Positions 17,371 to 25,210 of a DNA stretch of 64,000 bases are shown here, piece by piece. A model generated the notes under the pieces. It was given only the letters and a program-made list of their open reading frames with translations, was not told the origin of the DNA and did no database searches. Every line of letters starts with the position of its first letter. Positions within the stretch are counted from its first letter, which is position 1. The position numbers were made by a program, and so were the translations under genes. The stretch lies in NCBI RefSeq assembly GCF_013620825.1, contig NZ_NJIC01000009.1, positions 115,856 to 179,855 of the forward strand, given 5' to 3'. Origin of the DNA: Rhodanobacter sp. PCA2. Its GTDB lineage: Bacteria > Pseudomonadota > Gammaproteobacteria > Xanthomonadales > Rhodanobacteraceae.

Positions 17371-18495
17371 TCAGTAGCCCATGCCGTAGGGGTCGTTGCT
17401 GCCGCCCATCAACGCGCTTTCGCTGGCGTTGCTGCCGCCTTCGGCGAGGCGGATCTTCAGCGCCAGGCCGTCGCGGGAGTCGGCCTTGTTGAGCGCCTCG
17501 TCCAGCTCGATGCGGCCTTCCTTGTACAGCCGGTACAGCGACTGGTCGAAGGTCTGCATGCCGTCCTGCAGGCTGCGGTCCATCGCCTCCTTCACCTCGT
17601 GGATCTGGCCGCGGCGGATCATGTCGCGGATCAGCGGGGTGTTCAGCAGCACTTCCACCGCGGGCAGGCGGCGACCGTCCCTGCCCACCACCAGGCGCTG
17701 GCTGATCACTGCGCGCAGGTTCAGCGCGAGGTTCATCAGCACGTTCTTGTGCGCCGACTCGGGGAAGAAGTTGAGGATGCGCTCCAGCGTCTGGTCGGCG
17801 TTGTTGGAGTGCAGGGTGGCGAGGCACAGGTGGCCGGTCTCGGAGAACGAGATCGCCGCCTCCATCGTGTCGGTGTCGCGGATCTCGCCGATCATGATCA
17901 CGTCCGGCGCCTCGCGCATCGCGTTCTTCAGCGCCTCGTGGTAGGTGTGGGTGTCCAGCCCCACCTCGCGCTGGTTGACGATGGAGCGCTTGTGCCGGTG
18001 CAGGTACTCGATCGGGTCCTCGATGGTGAGGATGTGGCCGGCGGAGTTGGTGTTGCGGTGGTCGATCATCGAGGCCAGCGTGGTCGACTTGCCCGAGCCG
18101 GTGGCGCCGACCACCAGGATCAGCCCGCGCGGCTCCATGATCAGCTCGCGGAAGATCGGCGGCAGCTGCAGCTGCTCGACGTTGGGGATCTCGCTCTTGA
18201 TCGCGCGGATCACCATGCCCACTTCGCCGCGCTGCTTGAACACGTTGATGCGGAAGCGCCCGGCCTCCTTCACCGCCAGCGCCATGTTGAGCTCGAGGTC
18301 GCGCTCGAACTGCGGCACCTGGCCTTCGTCCATCAGGGAATAGGCGATCTTTTTCACCATGCCGCCCGGCAAGCCGGTGTTGCCGAGCGGATAGAGCTTG
18401 CCCTCGACCTTGATGTTCACCGGGGCGCCGGTGGACAGGAACATGTCCGAGGCCCCCTTGTCGACCATCAGTTTGAGGAAGTAACCGATATCCAC
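17371..18495 (-). CDS. pilU: Twitching motility ATPase PilU
   Basis: A 374-residue PilT-family AAA+ ATPase that helps retract type IV pili at the cytoplasmic membrane. Walker A is VGATGSGKSTTLASM, the Asp box and Walker B region include TIEDPIEYLH and VIMIGEIRDTDTMEAA, and the His box is GHLCLATLHSNNADQTLERI. PilU rather than PilT is suggested by its length, its start and the extended C-terminus after DQSLYRLYKEGRIELDEAL. The GTG at 18495 has a GGGGA ribosome site and fits the family; an in-frame ATG at 18588 would add 31 unlikely residues. pilT normally lies next door but is absent here. The gene is divergent from a lipoprotein gene with 84 bp between. Confidence 0.88.
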   Translation of the reverse strand: MDIGYFLKLMVDKGASDMFLSTGAPVNIKVEGKLYPLGNTGLPGGMVKKIAYSLMDEGQVPQFERDLELNMALAVKEAGRFRINVFKQRGEVGMVIRAIKSEIPNVEQLQLPPIFRELIMEPRGLILVVGATGSGKSTTLASMIDHRNTNSAGHILTIEDPIEYLHRHKRSIVNQREVGLDTHTYHEALKNAMREAPDVIMIGEIRDTDTMEAAISFSETGHLCLATLHSNNADQTLERILNFFPESAHKNVLMNLALNLRAVISQRLVVGRDGRRLPAVEVLLNTPLIRDMIRRGQIHEVKEAMDRSLQDGMQTFDQSLYRLYKEGRIELDEALNKADSRDGLALKIRLAEGGSNASESALMGGSNDPYGMGY

Positions 18496-18579
18496 GCCAA
18501 ATCCCCTGTGAGTGTGCTCGTTGCAATGAACGATTGTGCCCGCACACAATACGCGCAGAAGCTTAGTCAGGAATGCGTG

Positions 18580-19248
18580 ATGGTGCACATCTCCCCCTCG
18601 TCACCCCGGTATCCGGCGCGCCTGCGTGGCCCGGGGCGGCAAGTTGCGCTGGCCGGCGTGCTGGCCGGACTGCTCGTGCTGGCGGGTTGCGCCAGCGTCC
18701 CGCCGCCGAACGATTCGATGAACCTGGCGCAGACGCAGCTGCAGGCCGCGCGCGATGCCGGCGCGGCCGACTACGATCCGGTGGATCTGGGCTTCGCCCA
18801 GGACAAGTTCCAGCAGGCCCAGGGGGCGATGGCCGCCCGCAAGTACGAACTGGCGGCCGACCTGGCCGCCGAGTCGCGGGCCGACGCCGAACTGGCGCGG
18901 GTCAAGGCCAACCTCGGCGCCGCGCGGGCGAAGATCCAGTCCAAGATGAACGCGAACGCCGAGCTGCGCGAGCAGGGCGCCCAGGCCGCCGCCGCGGCTG
19001 CGGCCGAGTTCGCCAAGCCCTTGCCGCTGCCGGCCACCGCCGGCAGCGCGCCCCCGCCGGCCGGTGCGGGCGCGTTGCCACCCGCGGCCCCGCTGGAGGA
19101 CATGCCGGCGCCGTCGGATTCGGAACTCGCGCCGCCGCCGTCGTCGTCGGGGCAGGGCTTCCAGAGCGTGCCCGCGCAGAACCCGCCGTCCCGCGACCAG
19201 GATTCGAACGCAGGCCAGGGCTTCCAGCCTGCGGGAGGCCAGCCATGA
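18580..19248 (+). CDS. DUF4398-type lipoprotein
   Basis: A 222-residue predicted lipoprotein. The signal sequence ends in the lipobox VLAGC (Cys near residue 37), so it should be lipid-anchored in the envelope. The segment after it (MNLAQTQLQAARDAGAADYD and LGFAQDKFQQAQGAMAARKYELAADLAAES, two helices) matches the DUF4398 helical domain; the C-terminal 80 residues are low-complexity Pro/Ala/Ser and then Gln/Gly. The ATG at 18580 has an AGGA site and overlaps no other gene; it is 84 bp from the divergent pilU start. It ends in an ATGA overlap with a second DUF4398-like gene, so the two form an operon. Biochemical function is not known. Confidence 0.8.
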   Translation: MVHISPSSPRYPARLRGPGRQVALAGVLAGLLVLAGCASVPPPNDSMNLAQTQLQAARDAGAADYDPVDLGFAQDKFQQAQGAMAARKYELAADLAAESRADAELARVKANLGAARAKIQSKMNANAELREQGAQAAAAAAAEFAKPLPLPATAGSAPPPAGAGALPPAAPLEDMPAPSDSELAPPPSSSGQGFQSVPAQNPPSRDQDSNAGQGFQPAGGQP

Positions 19249-19850
19249 AGCGCATCGCCACCGTGATCGCCACCGCCGTGATGGCGCTGGGCATCGTCGC
19301 CACCGCCCACGCCAAGCGCGACGACATCGATGTCGACCGCCTGACCGGCAACCTCAACCAGCTCGCCGGCGACCCGGTGCTGGGCAACTACGCCCAGGCC
19401 GAGCAGGCGCTGGCGCGCAACGCGATCGCCCAGCTGGCGCAAGCCGGATCGCGCGAGCGGCCGCATGCCTTGTACATCGCCGAGCGGCGGGTGGACCTGG
19501 CGCGGGCCTCCGCCCAGTTCCAGGACGCCCAGACCAAGCTGGCCCAGCTCGACCGCGAGCACGACCAGATCCAGCTGGAAAACAGCCGTCGCGAGGCCGA
19601 TACCGCCCGCCGCGAGCTGGAGCGCCAGCGCCTGCAGTACCAGATGGCGCAGGAAGAGGCGCAGCGCCTGCAGGAGCAGGGCCAGGCCTATTCGCAGGCG
19701 GCCGAGCAGGCCCAGGCCGAGGCGGCCAAGGCGAAGAAGCTGGCCGAGGCCCAGAGCCGGGTCGCCAAGGCCGCCAAGCGCGAGGCCGAACTGGCGGCCA
19801 AGGCCGCCAAGGCCATGCGCGCGCAGATGCAGGACGGCAGCAAGCCGTAA
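19245..19850 (+). CDS. DUF4398-like periplasmic coiled-coil protein
   Basis: A 201-residue protein with a signal peptide (MKRIATVIATAVMALGIVATAHA) and a long, highly charged helical body. From about residue 85 to the end it is an Ala/Glu/Gln/Lys-rich coiled coil, and just after the signal peptide DPVLGNYAQAEQALARNAI resembles the DUF4398 helix pair. In some relatives such a domain precedes an OmpA peptidoglycan-binding domain; here the protein stops without one. The start overlaps the preceding lipoprotein gene (ATGA), so the two products are likely partners in the periplasm. No enzymatic motif is visible. Confidence 0.75.
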   Translation: MKRIATVIATAVMALGIVATAHAKRDDIDVDRLTGNLNQLAGDPVLGNYAQAEQALARNAIAQLAQAGSRERPHALYIAERRVDLARASAQFQDAQTKLAQLDREHDQIQLENSRREADTARRELERQRLQYQMAQEEAQRLQEQGQAYSQAAEQAQAEAAKAKKLAEAQSRVAKAAKREAELAAKAAKAMRAQMQDGSKP

Positions 19851-20293
19851 GCCCCTGCGATTCCCCGGCGACGGGGATGGCGCGGGCAGCCGTTCCCCGG
19901 CTGCCCGGGTTCCCGCCAGCGGCTGCGACGCGGTCCCGCGCCGCGTGCAAACTTCGTGCCTCGCGTGCCCCGGGGCGAGTCCGGCGATCATTCGCAAGTA
20001 GCTGTTTTGACAGCTTTTCGGGCCGGTTTCACTAGTGAACACCCCTGCGTCGAAATGTCTGCCGCGGACGCTTGCGGCACTTTTCGGGGGGGAGTAGGGT
20101 CAACCGCAATGGAGCCGTTTCGCTCCATGGCCCGCCGGTTCGAACCATGCACCACTCGCCCGCCAGTTTCCGCCCGCCAGTTTCCGCCCGCCATCCGGCT
20201 TGCCGGTGCGGGCGGGCGAGGGCGCGCGCGTGTCCGGACCCGGCGGACGGGCGCCAGCGGCGCCCGCATGCTCACTCACGAGGAGGTTGGATC
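19851..20293. other. Gene-free 443-bp interval
   Basis: No convincing coding frame is seen. It holds a GC hairpin (19884-19891 with 19899-19906, GGGCAGCC/GGCTGCCC) that may end the DUF4398 operon, although no T-run follows. There is a TTGACA hexamer at 20007-20012 without a good -10, a small hairpin ATGGAGC/GCTCCAT (20110-20129), and a short 14-bp tandem repeat (20158-20197). Confidence 0.5.
20158..20197. repeat. Short tandem repeat, 14-bp unit, about 2.7 copies
   Basis: The unit CGCCCGCCAGTTTC occurs at 20158-20171 and 20172-20185, and a third copy begins at 20186 and breaks off after CGCCCGCCA. It lies in the leader region of the YdcH-like gene, about 100 bp before its start. Confidence 0.7.
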
Positions 20294-20521
20294 ATGTTCG
20301 AAAACCAGCAGCGTGATGACGTGGAAGCATTGATGAAGGCCGATGCGGAGTTCCGCCGCCTCTATCAGCATCATCGGGAACTCGACAGCAAGGTGCACGA
20401 CGCCGAGATCGGCGTGCTTCCGCTGGACGACATCACCCTAGCCAGCATGAAGAAAGAAAAACTGCACGCCAAGATACGCCTGGAACGCATGTGGGAAGGG
20501 CGACGGCATCTATCCAGTTGA
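20294..20521 (+). CDS. YdcH/DUF465-family small protein
   Basis: A 75-residue, mostly helical cytoplasmic protein. The pattern DAEFRRLYQHHRELDSKVHDAE...LKKEKLHAKIRLERM is that of the DUF465 (YdcH) family: a helical hairpin with a conserved LDxxIxxxE segment and a KKEKLxLKD-like segment near the C-terminus. The role of the family is poorly understood. The ATG has an ideal AGGAGG ribosome site at 20281-20286, suggesting strong translation. A stem-loop with a GC-rich outer stem follows at 20552-20590. It shows no functional link to its neighbours. Confidence 0.75.
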   Translation: MFENQQRDDVEALMKADAEFRRLYQHHRELDSKVHDAEIGVLPLDDITLASMKKEKLHAKIRLERMWEGRRHLSS

Positions 20522-20551
20522 GCGGGTTCTGAACCGACTCCGCGATCACGA

Positions 20552-20590
20552 CGGCCCCGGCAGCTTCCGCCCTGGAAGATACCGGGGCCG
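20552..20590 (+). terminator. Two-part stem-loop after the YdcH-like gene
   Basis: An outer 9-bp stem CGGCCCCGG/CCGGGGCCG (20552-20560, 20582-20590) encloses an inner stem CTTCC/GGAAG (20564-20568, 20574-20578). It starts 31 bp after the stop codon and no clear T-run follows, so it may act as a terminator or an mRNA stabilising element. Confidence 0.4.
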
Positions 20591-20686
20591 CAACGTTTCC
20601 ACCCGGCCCGTCCGCAGCGCTCGGCTATCATGGCCCTTCCCCGGTGACGCAGGCCTGCCACCGGCCCGCCACGCAACGGAGCCCCC

Positions 20687-22057
20687 ATGACCGTCCAGCA
20701 GAATGTCCTCGAACTGATCGGACATACCCCGATGCTGCGCGCGCAGCGCCTGGACGCGGGCCCTTGCGAGCTGTTCCTGAAGCTGGAAAGCGCGAACCCC
20801 GGCGGCTCGATCAAGGACCGCATCGGCCTGTCGATGATCGAAGGCGCGGAAAAGGCCGGCAGGATCAAGCCCGGCGCGATCCTGGTCGAAGGCACCGCCG
20901 GCAACACCGGCCTGGGCCTCGCGCTGGTGGCGCAGGCCAAGGGCTACCGGCTGATCCTGGTGGTGCCGGACAAGATGAGCCGCGAGAAGATCTTCAACCT
21001 CAAGGCGATGGGCGCCGAAGTGGTGCTCACCCGTTCGGACGTGGCCAAGGGGCACCCCGAGTACTACCAGGACATGGCCGAGCGCATCGCCCGCGAAACG
21101 CCCGGCGCGTATTTCATCAACCAGTTCGGCAACCCGGACAACCCGCGCGCGCACATCGAGAGCACCGGGCCGGAGATCCTCGAGCAGATGGACGGGCGCA
21201 TCGACGCCATCGTGGTGGGCTGCGGTTCCTCCGGCACCATGACCGGCCTGTCGCAGTACTTCGCCAAGGCCTCGCCGCACACCGAGATCGTGCTGGCCGA
21301 CCCGGTGGGTTCCATCCTCGCGCAGTACATCAACGAGGGCACGCTCTCCACCAAGTCGTCGAGCTGGCTGGTGGAAGGCATCGGCGAGGATTTCCTGCCG
21401 TCGATCAGCGACTTCAGCCGGGTGAAGAAGGCCTACGCGATCTCCGATAGGGAGAGCTTCCTCGCCGCCCGCGAACTGCTGGCGAAGGAAGGCGTGCTGG
21501 GCGGTTCCTCCACCGGCACCCTGCTCGCCGCGGCGCTGAAGTATTGCCGCGAGCAGGCCAGCCCGAAGCGGGTGGTGACCCTGGTCTGCGACACCGGCAA
21601 CAAGTACCTCTCCAAGCTCTACAACGACTACTGGATGCTGGACAACGGCTTCCTCGAACGCGAGCAGCACGGCGACCTGCGCGACCTGCTGCTGCGCCCG
21701 TTCGCCAAGCGCGACACCGTGGTGATCGGCCCGAACGAGCTGCTGATCACCGCCTATACACGCATGAAACTGTATGACGTCTCGCAGCTTCCGGTGATGG
21801 ACGGCGACAGGCTGGTGGGCATCGTCGACGAGTCGGACGTGCTGCTGCACGTGCATGCCGACGAGACGCGCTTCCGCGATCCGGTGTCGGTGGCGATGAT
21901 CGCCGAACTGCAGATGCTCGACGTGCGCTCGCCGATCGAATCGCTGCTGCCGGTGTTCGAGCGCGGCCACGTGGCGATCGTGATGGACGGGGAGCGCTTC
22001 CTCGGCCTGATCACCCGCATCGACCTGCTCAACTGGCTGCGCCGCAAGGTGAACTGA
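20687..22057 (+). CDS. cbs: Cystathionine beta-synthase
   Basis: A 456-residue PLP enzyme joining serine and homocysteine to cystathionine, the first step of reverse transsulfuration. The N-terminal fold-type II domain has ANPGGSIKDRIGLSMIE with the PLP lysine near residue 43, VEGTAGNTGLGLALVA, the phosphate-binding loop CGSSGTMTG, and GEDFLPS. Residues from about 335 to the end form a CBS-domain pair (YTRMKLYDVSQLPVMDGDRLVGIVDESD and then a second copy ending LITRIDLLNWLRRK). The CBS pair separates it from cysteine synthase, which lacks it. A gamma-lyase/synthase-like gene that could use its product is located 17 kb away (39244-40416). Confidence 0.92.
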   Translation: MTVQQNVLELIGHTPMLRAQRLDAGPCELFLKLESANPGGSIKDRIGLSMIEGAEKAGRIKPGAILVEGTAGNTGLGLALVAQAKGYRLILVVPDKMSREKIFNLKAMGAEVVLTRSDVAKGHPEYYQDMAERIARETPGAYFINQFGNPDNPRAHIESTGPEILEQMDGRIDAIVVGCGSSGTMTGLSQYFAKASPHTEIVLADPVGSILAQYINEGTLSTKSSSWLVEGIGEDFLPSISDFSRVKKAYAISDRESFLAARELLAKEGVLGGSSTGTLLAAALKYCREQASPKRVVTLVCDTGNKYLSKLYNDYWMLDNGFLEREQHGDLRDLLLRPFAKRDTVVIGPNELLITAYTRMKLYDVSQLPVMDGDRLVGIVDESDVLLHVHADETRFRDPVSVAMIAELQMLDVRSPIESLLPVFERGHVAIVMDGERFLGLITRIDLLNWLRRKVN

Positions 22058-22156
22058 GCGGTACGCGGGCTGAAAGCCGGTTGAAACGCGCGCACGGCAC
22101 AGTCGCCGTTCACGTCGGCCGCGCCGGCACGCATCACTCGACAAGGAGCTTCAGCC

Positions 22157-23986
22157 ATGTGTGGAATCGTCGCTGCCGTCGCCCAGCGTGACGTGGCGCC
22201 CCTGCTGATCGCGGGCCTGAAGGCGCTGGAATACCGTGGTTACGATTCGGCCGGCCTGGCCGTGCTGGAAGGCGGCACGATCCGCCGCGTGCGCGCCAAG
22301 GGCAAGGTGCGCGAGATGGAGGCGCAATACCTCGCCGCGCCGCTGCCCGGCGGCACCGGCATCGCGCACACGCGCTGGGCCACCCACGGCGTGCCGAACG
22401 AGGCGAACGCGCATCCGCACATCGCCGGCCGCGTCGCCATCGTCCACAACGGCATCATCGAGAACTACGCCAGCCTGCGCGAGGAGCTCAAGGCGCGCGG
22501 CCACGTGTTCACCTCCGAGACCGACACCGAGGTGATCGCGGCGCTGATCGAGGAACGCATCGCCGGCGGCCTCGGCCTGCGCGAGGCGGTGCTGGCCGTG
22601 GTGCGTGGACTGGAAGGCGCGTACGCGATCGCCGTGGTCAGCGCCGACGAACCGGGCCGCGTGGTCGGCGCCCGTCGCGGCGCGCCGCTGCTGGTGGGCG
22701 TGGGCATCGGCGAGCACTTCCTGGGTTCGGACGCGCAGGCGCTGATCCAGGTCACCAACCGCATGATCTATCTCGACGAGGACGACGTCGTCGAGATCAC
22801 CCGCGAGCGCGCGCAGGTGTTCGGCCTCGACGGCCAGCCGGTGGAACGCGGGGTGCACGAGAGCGAGCTGTCCGCCGACGCGGTGGAGCGCGGCGAATAC
22901 CGCCACTACATGCAGAAGGAAATCTTCGAGCAGCCGCGCGCGGTGGCCGACACGCTGGAGTCGCGCCTGGGCGCGAACGGCGTGCTGCCGAACATCTTCG
23001 GCGTGGGCGGCGACGAGCTGCTGGCCAAGGTGCGCGGCGTGCACATCATCGCCTGCGGCACCAGCTACCACGCCGGCATGGTGGCGAAGTACTGGATCGA
23101 GGAATACGCACGCCTGCCGGTCGCCGTCGAGGTGGCCAGCGAGTACCGCTACCGCGAGGCGGTGGTGCCCGAGGGCACGCTGTTCGTGGCGATCTCGCAG
23201 TCCGGCGAAACCGCCGACACGCTGGCCGCGATGCGCGAATCGAAGCGGCGCGGCTACCTCGGCACGCTGGCGATCTGCAACGTACCCGAGTCCTCGGTGG
23301 TGCGCGAGGCGGACCTCAAGCTGATGACCCGCGCCGGCCCCGAGATCGGCGTGGCGTCCACCAAGGCCTTCACCACCCAGCTCGCCGCGCTCGCGCTGCT
23401 GTCCCTGCAGCTGGCGCGGCAGCGCGGGCTGGACGATGCGCGCTACGCGAGCCTGTGCGCGCAGTTGCAGGCGCTGCCCGGCGCGATCGAGCGGGCGCTG
23501 GCGCTGGAGCCGCAGATCGTGGAACTGGCCGAGCATTTCATCCCGCGCCACCACGCGTTGTTCCTGGGTCGCGGCGCGCAGTTCCCGGTCGCGCTGGAGG
23601 GTTCGCTCAAGCTCAAGGAAATCTCCTACATCCATGCCGAGGCCTACCCCGCGGGCGAGCTCAAGCACGGCCCGCTGGCGCTGGTGGACGAGGACATGCC
23701 GGTGGTGGCGGTGGCGCCCAACGGCCCGCTGCTGGACAAGCTGAAGTCCAACCTGCAGGAAGTGCGCGCACGCGGCGGCGAGCTGATCGTGTTCGCCGAC
23801 AGCGCCGCGCCGATGGACGGCAACGCCGCCCGCGGCCACCTGCTGCGCATCGACGCCGGCGGCGACTTCATCGCCCCCGCCGTCTTCACCGTCCCGCTGC
23901 AACTGCTCGCCTACCACGTCGCCGTGCTGCGTGGCACCGACGTGGACCAGCCGCGCAACCTCGCCAAGTCGGTGACGGTGGAGTGA
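22157..23986 (+). CDS. glmS: Glutamine-fructose-6-phosphate aminotransferase (isomerising)
   Basis: Makes glucosamine 6-phosphate from fructose 6-phosphate and glutamine, the entry step to UDP-GlcNAc, peptidoglycan and LPS. The 609-residue protein has the Ntn glutaminase domain (MCGIVAAVA, nucleophile Cys 2; EYRGYDSAGLAV; HTRWATHG) and two SIS sugar-isomerase domains (IACGTSYHAGMVAKYW; SQSGETADT; GRGAQFPVALEGSLKLKEISYIHAEAYPAGELKHGP). It ends with PRNLAKSVTVE, the conserved terminus whose DNA is the TnsD target of Tn7-type transposons. An AAGGAG ribosome site precedes the ATG. Its UDP-GlcNAc branch also feeds the wecB gene in the O-antigen cluster. Confidence 0.97.
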   Translation: MCGIVAAVAQRDVAPLLIAGLKALEYRGYDSAGLAVLEGGTIRRVRAKGKVREMEAQYLAAPLPGGTGIAHTRWATHGVPNEANAHPHIAGRVAIVHNGIIENYASLREELKARGHVFTSETDTEVIAALIEERIAGGLGLREAVLAVVRGLEGAYAIAVVSADEPGRVVGARRGAPLLVGVGIGEHFLGSDAQALIQVTNRMIYLDEDDVVEITRERAQVFGLDGQPVERGVHESELSADAVERGEYRHYMQKEIFEQPRAVADTLESRLGANGVLPNIFGVGGDELLAKVRGVHIIACGTSYHAGMVAKYWIEEYARLPVAVEVASEYRYREAVVPEGTLFVAISQSGETADTLAAMRESKRRGYLGTLAICNVPESSVVREADLKLMTRAGPEIGVASTKAFTTQLAALALLSLQLARQRGLDDARYASLCAQLQALPGAIERALALEPQIVELAEHFIPRHHALFLGRGAQFPVALEGSLKLKEISYIHAEAYPAGELKHGPLALVDEDMPVVAVAPNGPLLDKLKSNLQEVRARGGELIVFADSAAPMDGNAARGHLLRIDAGGDFIAPAVFTVPLQLLAYHVAVLRGTDVDQPRNLAKSVTVE

Positions 23987-24009
23987 TCCAGCGCGGCTTG
24001 CGCGAATGT
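23950..24009 (+). other. Probable attTn7 site (3' end of glmS and adjoining spacer)
   Basis: The last codons of glmS encode the invariant NLAKSVTVE, the region read by TnsD in Tn7-type target selection. Tn7 inserts about 25 bp beyond the stop codon. Here the first base of a Tn7-like end lies at 24010, after a 23-base spacer behind the stop at 23984-23986. The five bases before it (AATGT) would be one copy of the target duplication. Confidence 0.65.
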
Positions 24010-24057
24010 TGTCCTTCGACAATAAAGTTGGGTCCTGGACAATAAAGTTGCGAACCG
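24010..24057 (+). mobile_element. Relic end of a Tn7-like transposon with two TnsB-type sites
   Basis: The sequence opens with TGT plus five bases, then GACAATAAAGTTG at 24018-24030 and the identical 13-mer at 24038-24050, exactly 20 bp apart. Tn7 ends are known to read TGTGGGCG followed by GACAATAAAGT or GACAAAATAGTTGGGAACTG repeats bound by TnsB; the match in terminal triplet, 8-bp spacing and repeat core is close. No second, inverted end and no tns gene is seen in the window, so this is a remnant or one end of an element that extends or has rearranged. Confidence 0.65.
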
Positions 24058-24243
24058 GTGATCGTTGCCTTTCGCCACTGGCGTGAGGGGCGCGGCTGCG
24101 TGGTGGATGACTGGGCCAGTCGTCCGATGTCTTGATACGGCTGCCACAAAGTCGCCGGTCGAAATTTTCCCGACGCTCGGCATGCGCAGCCTGGGCCGGA
24201 GCGGAAGGGGCTACGTGCGATTTGTGCCCGCGAGGCCGGGCGC

Positions 24244-24272
24244 TTGCAAATCGCCCATGCGCATCCTACAGT
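24244..24272 (+). promoter_or_regulatory. Promoter of the arsR-type gene, probably giving a leaderless mRNA
   Basis: TTGCAA (24244-24249) and TACAGT (24267-24272) are separated by exactly 17 bp. Transcription would start about 7 bases after the -10, at 24279-24280, which is the A of the start codon. No ribosome site precedes that ATG. Confidence 0.6.
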
Positions 24273-24289
24273 GAACCATATGGTTCACT
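24270..24289. promoter_or_regulatory. Perfect 20-bp palindrome over the start codon: likely ArsR operator
   Basis: AGTGAACCAT/ATGGTTCACT is a perfect 10+10 inverted repeat covering the end of the -10 box, the predicted transcription start and the first codons. Dimeric ArsR-type repressors bind such sites, so autorepression is the natural reading. Confidence 0.65.
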
Positions 24290-24642
24290 ATCAAGCCCGC
24301 CTCGACACAACGTTCGCCGCGCTCGCCGATGTCACCCGACGCGGCGTGCTGGAGCAGCTCGGGGGGGCGGACGCCTCGATCACCGACCTTGCCCAAAGGT
24401 TCCACATGACCCTTACGGGCATGAGGAAGCACGTCAGCATCCTGGAGCAGGCAGGGCTGGTGACCACGCAGAAGGTCGGGCGCGTACGGACCTGCACGCT
24501 CGGACTGCGCCGGCTGGAAGAAGAGGCCGCCTGGATCGAGCAGCACCGCCAACTCTGGAGCGCGCGCTTTGACGCGCTGGACGAACTCGTCGAACACCTG
24601 AAACGCAAGGAGAAGGTAGATGCCAAAAGCAAGAGAAGCTAG
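24280..24642 (+). CDS. ArsR-family transcriptional regulator
   Basis: A 120-residue winged-helix repressor. The pattern FAALADVTRRGVLEQLGGADASITDLAQRFHMTLTGMRKHVSILEQAGLVTTQKVGRVRTCTL contains the ArsR helix-turn-helix (given here to show the order of elements: helix 1, recognition helix at TGMRKHVSIL, wing at KVGRVRTC). No metal-binding cysteine motif (CVC) is present, so it belongs to the SRPBCC-associated, non-metal branch. The ATG at 24280 is chosen because it lies at the expected transcription start and inside the operator palindrome; an upstream in-frame ATG at 24244 overlaps the -35 box. The gene overlaps the SRPBCC gene by 23 bases, a common partner of this regulator type. Confidence 0.85.
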   Translation: MVHYQARLDTTFAALADVTRRGVLEQLGGADASITDLAQRFHMTLTGMRKHVSILEQAGLVTTQKVGRVRTCTLGLRRLEEEAAWIEQHRQLWSARFDALDELVEHLKRKEKVDAKSKRS

Positions 24643-25120
24643 CTCCGTCGCCAGGAACCGCACTGCCGTGGAACGCAAGTCCGATCGCGAACTCGTCGTG
24701 ACGCGGACGTTCGATGCCCCGCCGCACATCGTGTTCGAAGCATGGAGCAATCCCGAGCTGTTCAAGCTTTGGTGGGTGCCGAAATCGGCGGGCATGTCGC
24801 TGGTCTCGTGCGACATGGATGTTCGCACCGGGGGCGCGTACCGCCTCGTGTTCAGCCATCCGGCTTTCGATCAGCCGATGGCGTTCTTCGGCACCTACCG
24901 GGAAGTCACGCCGAACAAGCGCATCGTCTGGACGAACGAAGAAAGCGATCAGGGTGCCGTGACCACGGTGACGTTCGAGGAAAACGACGGCAGGACGCTG
25001 GTCACCTTCCACGAACGCTACCCCACGGAAGCGGCCCTCGACGAAGCCCTCGCCGGTTCGGCGGAAGGCCTGCCCGAGCAGTTCGCGCAGCTGGACGAGT
25101 TGCTCGCGGACAGGTCGTGA
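24620..25120 (+). CDS. SRPBCC (AHSA1-like) domain protein
   Basis: A 166-residue protein of the START/Bet v1-like fold. RELVVTRTFDAPPHIVFEAWSNPELFKLWW is the typical opening of AHSA1-type SRPBCC domains (beta strand, helix, conserved W), followed by GGAYRLVF, FFGTYREVTPNKRIVWT and VTFEENDGRTLVTFHERY; the last block has the closing helix. The fold forms a hydrophobic ligand pocket; the ligand is unknown. The gene overlaps arsR by 23 bases and is likely co-transcribed with it. ArsR/SRPBCC pairs are widespread and are often linked to stress or xenobiotic response, but no specific role can be assigned here. Confidence 0.82.
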   Translation: MPKAREASSVARNRTAVERKSDRELVVTRTFDAPPHIVFEAWSNPELFKLWWVPKSAGMSLVSCDMDVRTGGAYRLVFSHPAFDQPMAFFGTYREVTPNKRIVWTNEESDQGAVTTVTFEENDGRTLVTFHERYPTEAALDEALAGSAEGLPEQFAQLDELLADRS

Positions 25121-25210
25121 CCACGCCGCGGCCCTGGCGCATGGAAGGGATGACGGTGAAGCACGCAATCGCCAGCGGCGCCGGCCAGTCCGGCGCCATG
25201 TGAGGACGAT

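Noticed and set aside
20110..20129. ATGGAGC/GCTCCAT hairpin as terminator
   Set aside because: Short stem with no T-run and located upstream of a gene, not behind one.
24058..24075. A third TnsB-type repeat at the next 20-bp step
   Set aside because: The bases at the expected position do not match GACAATAAAG.
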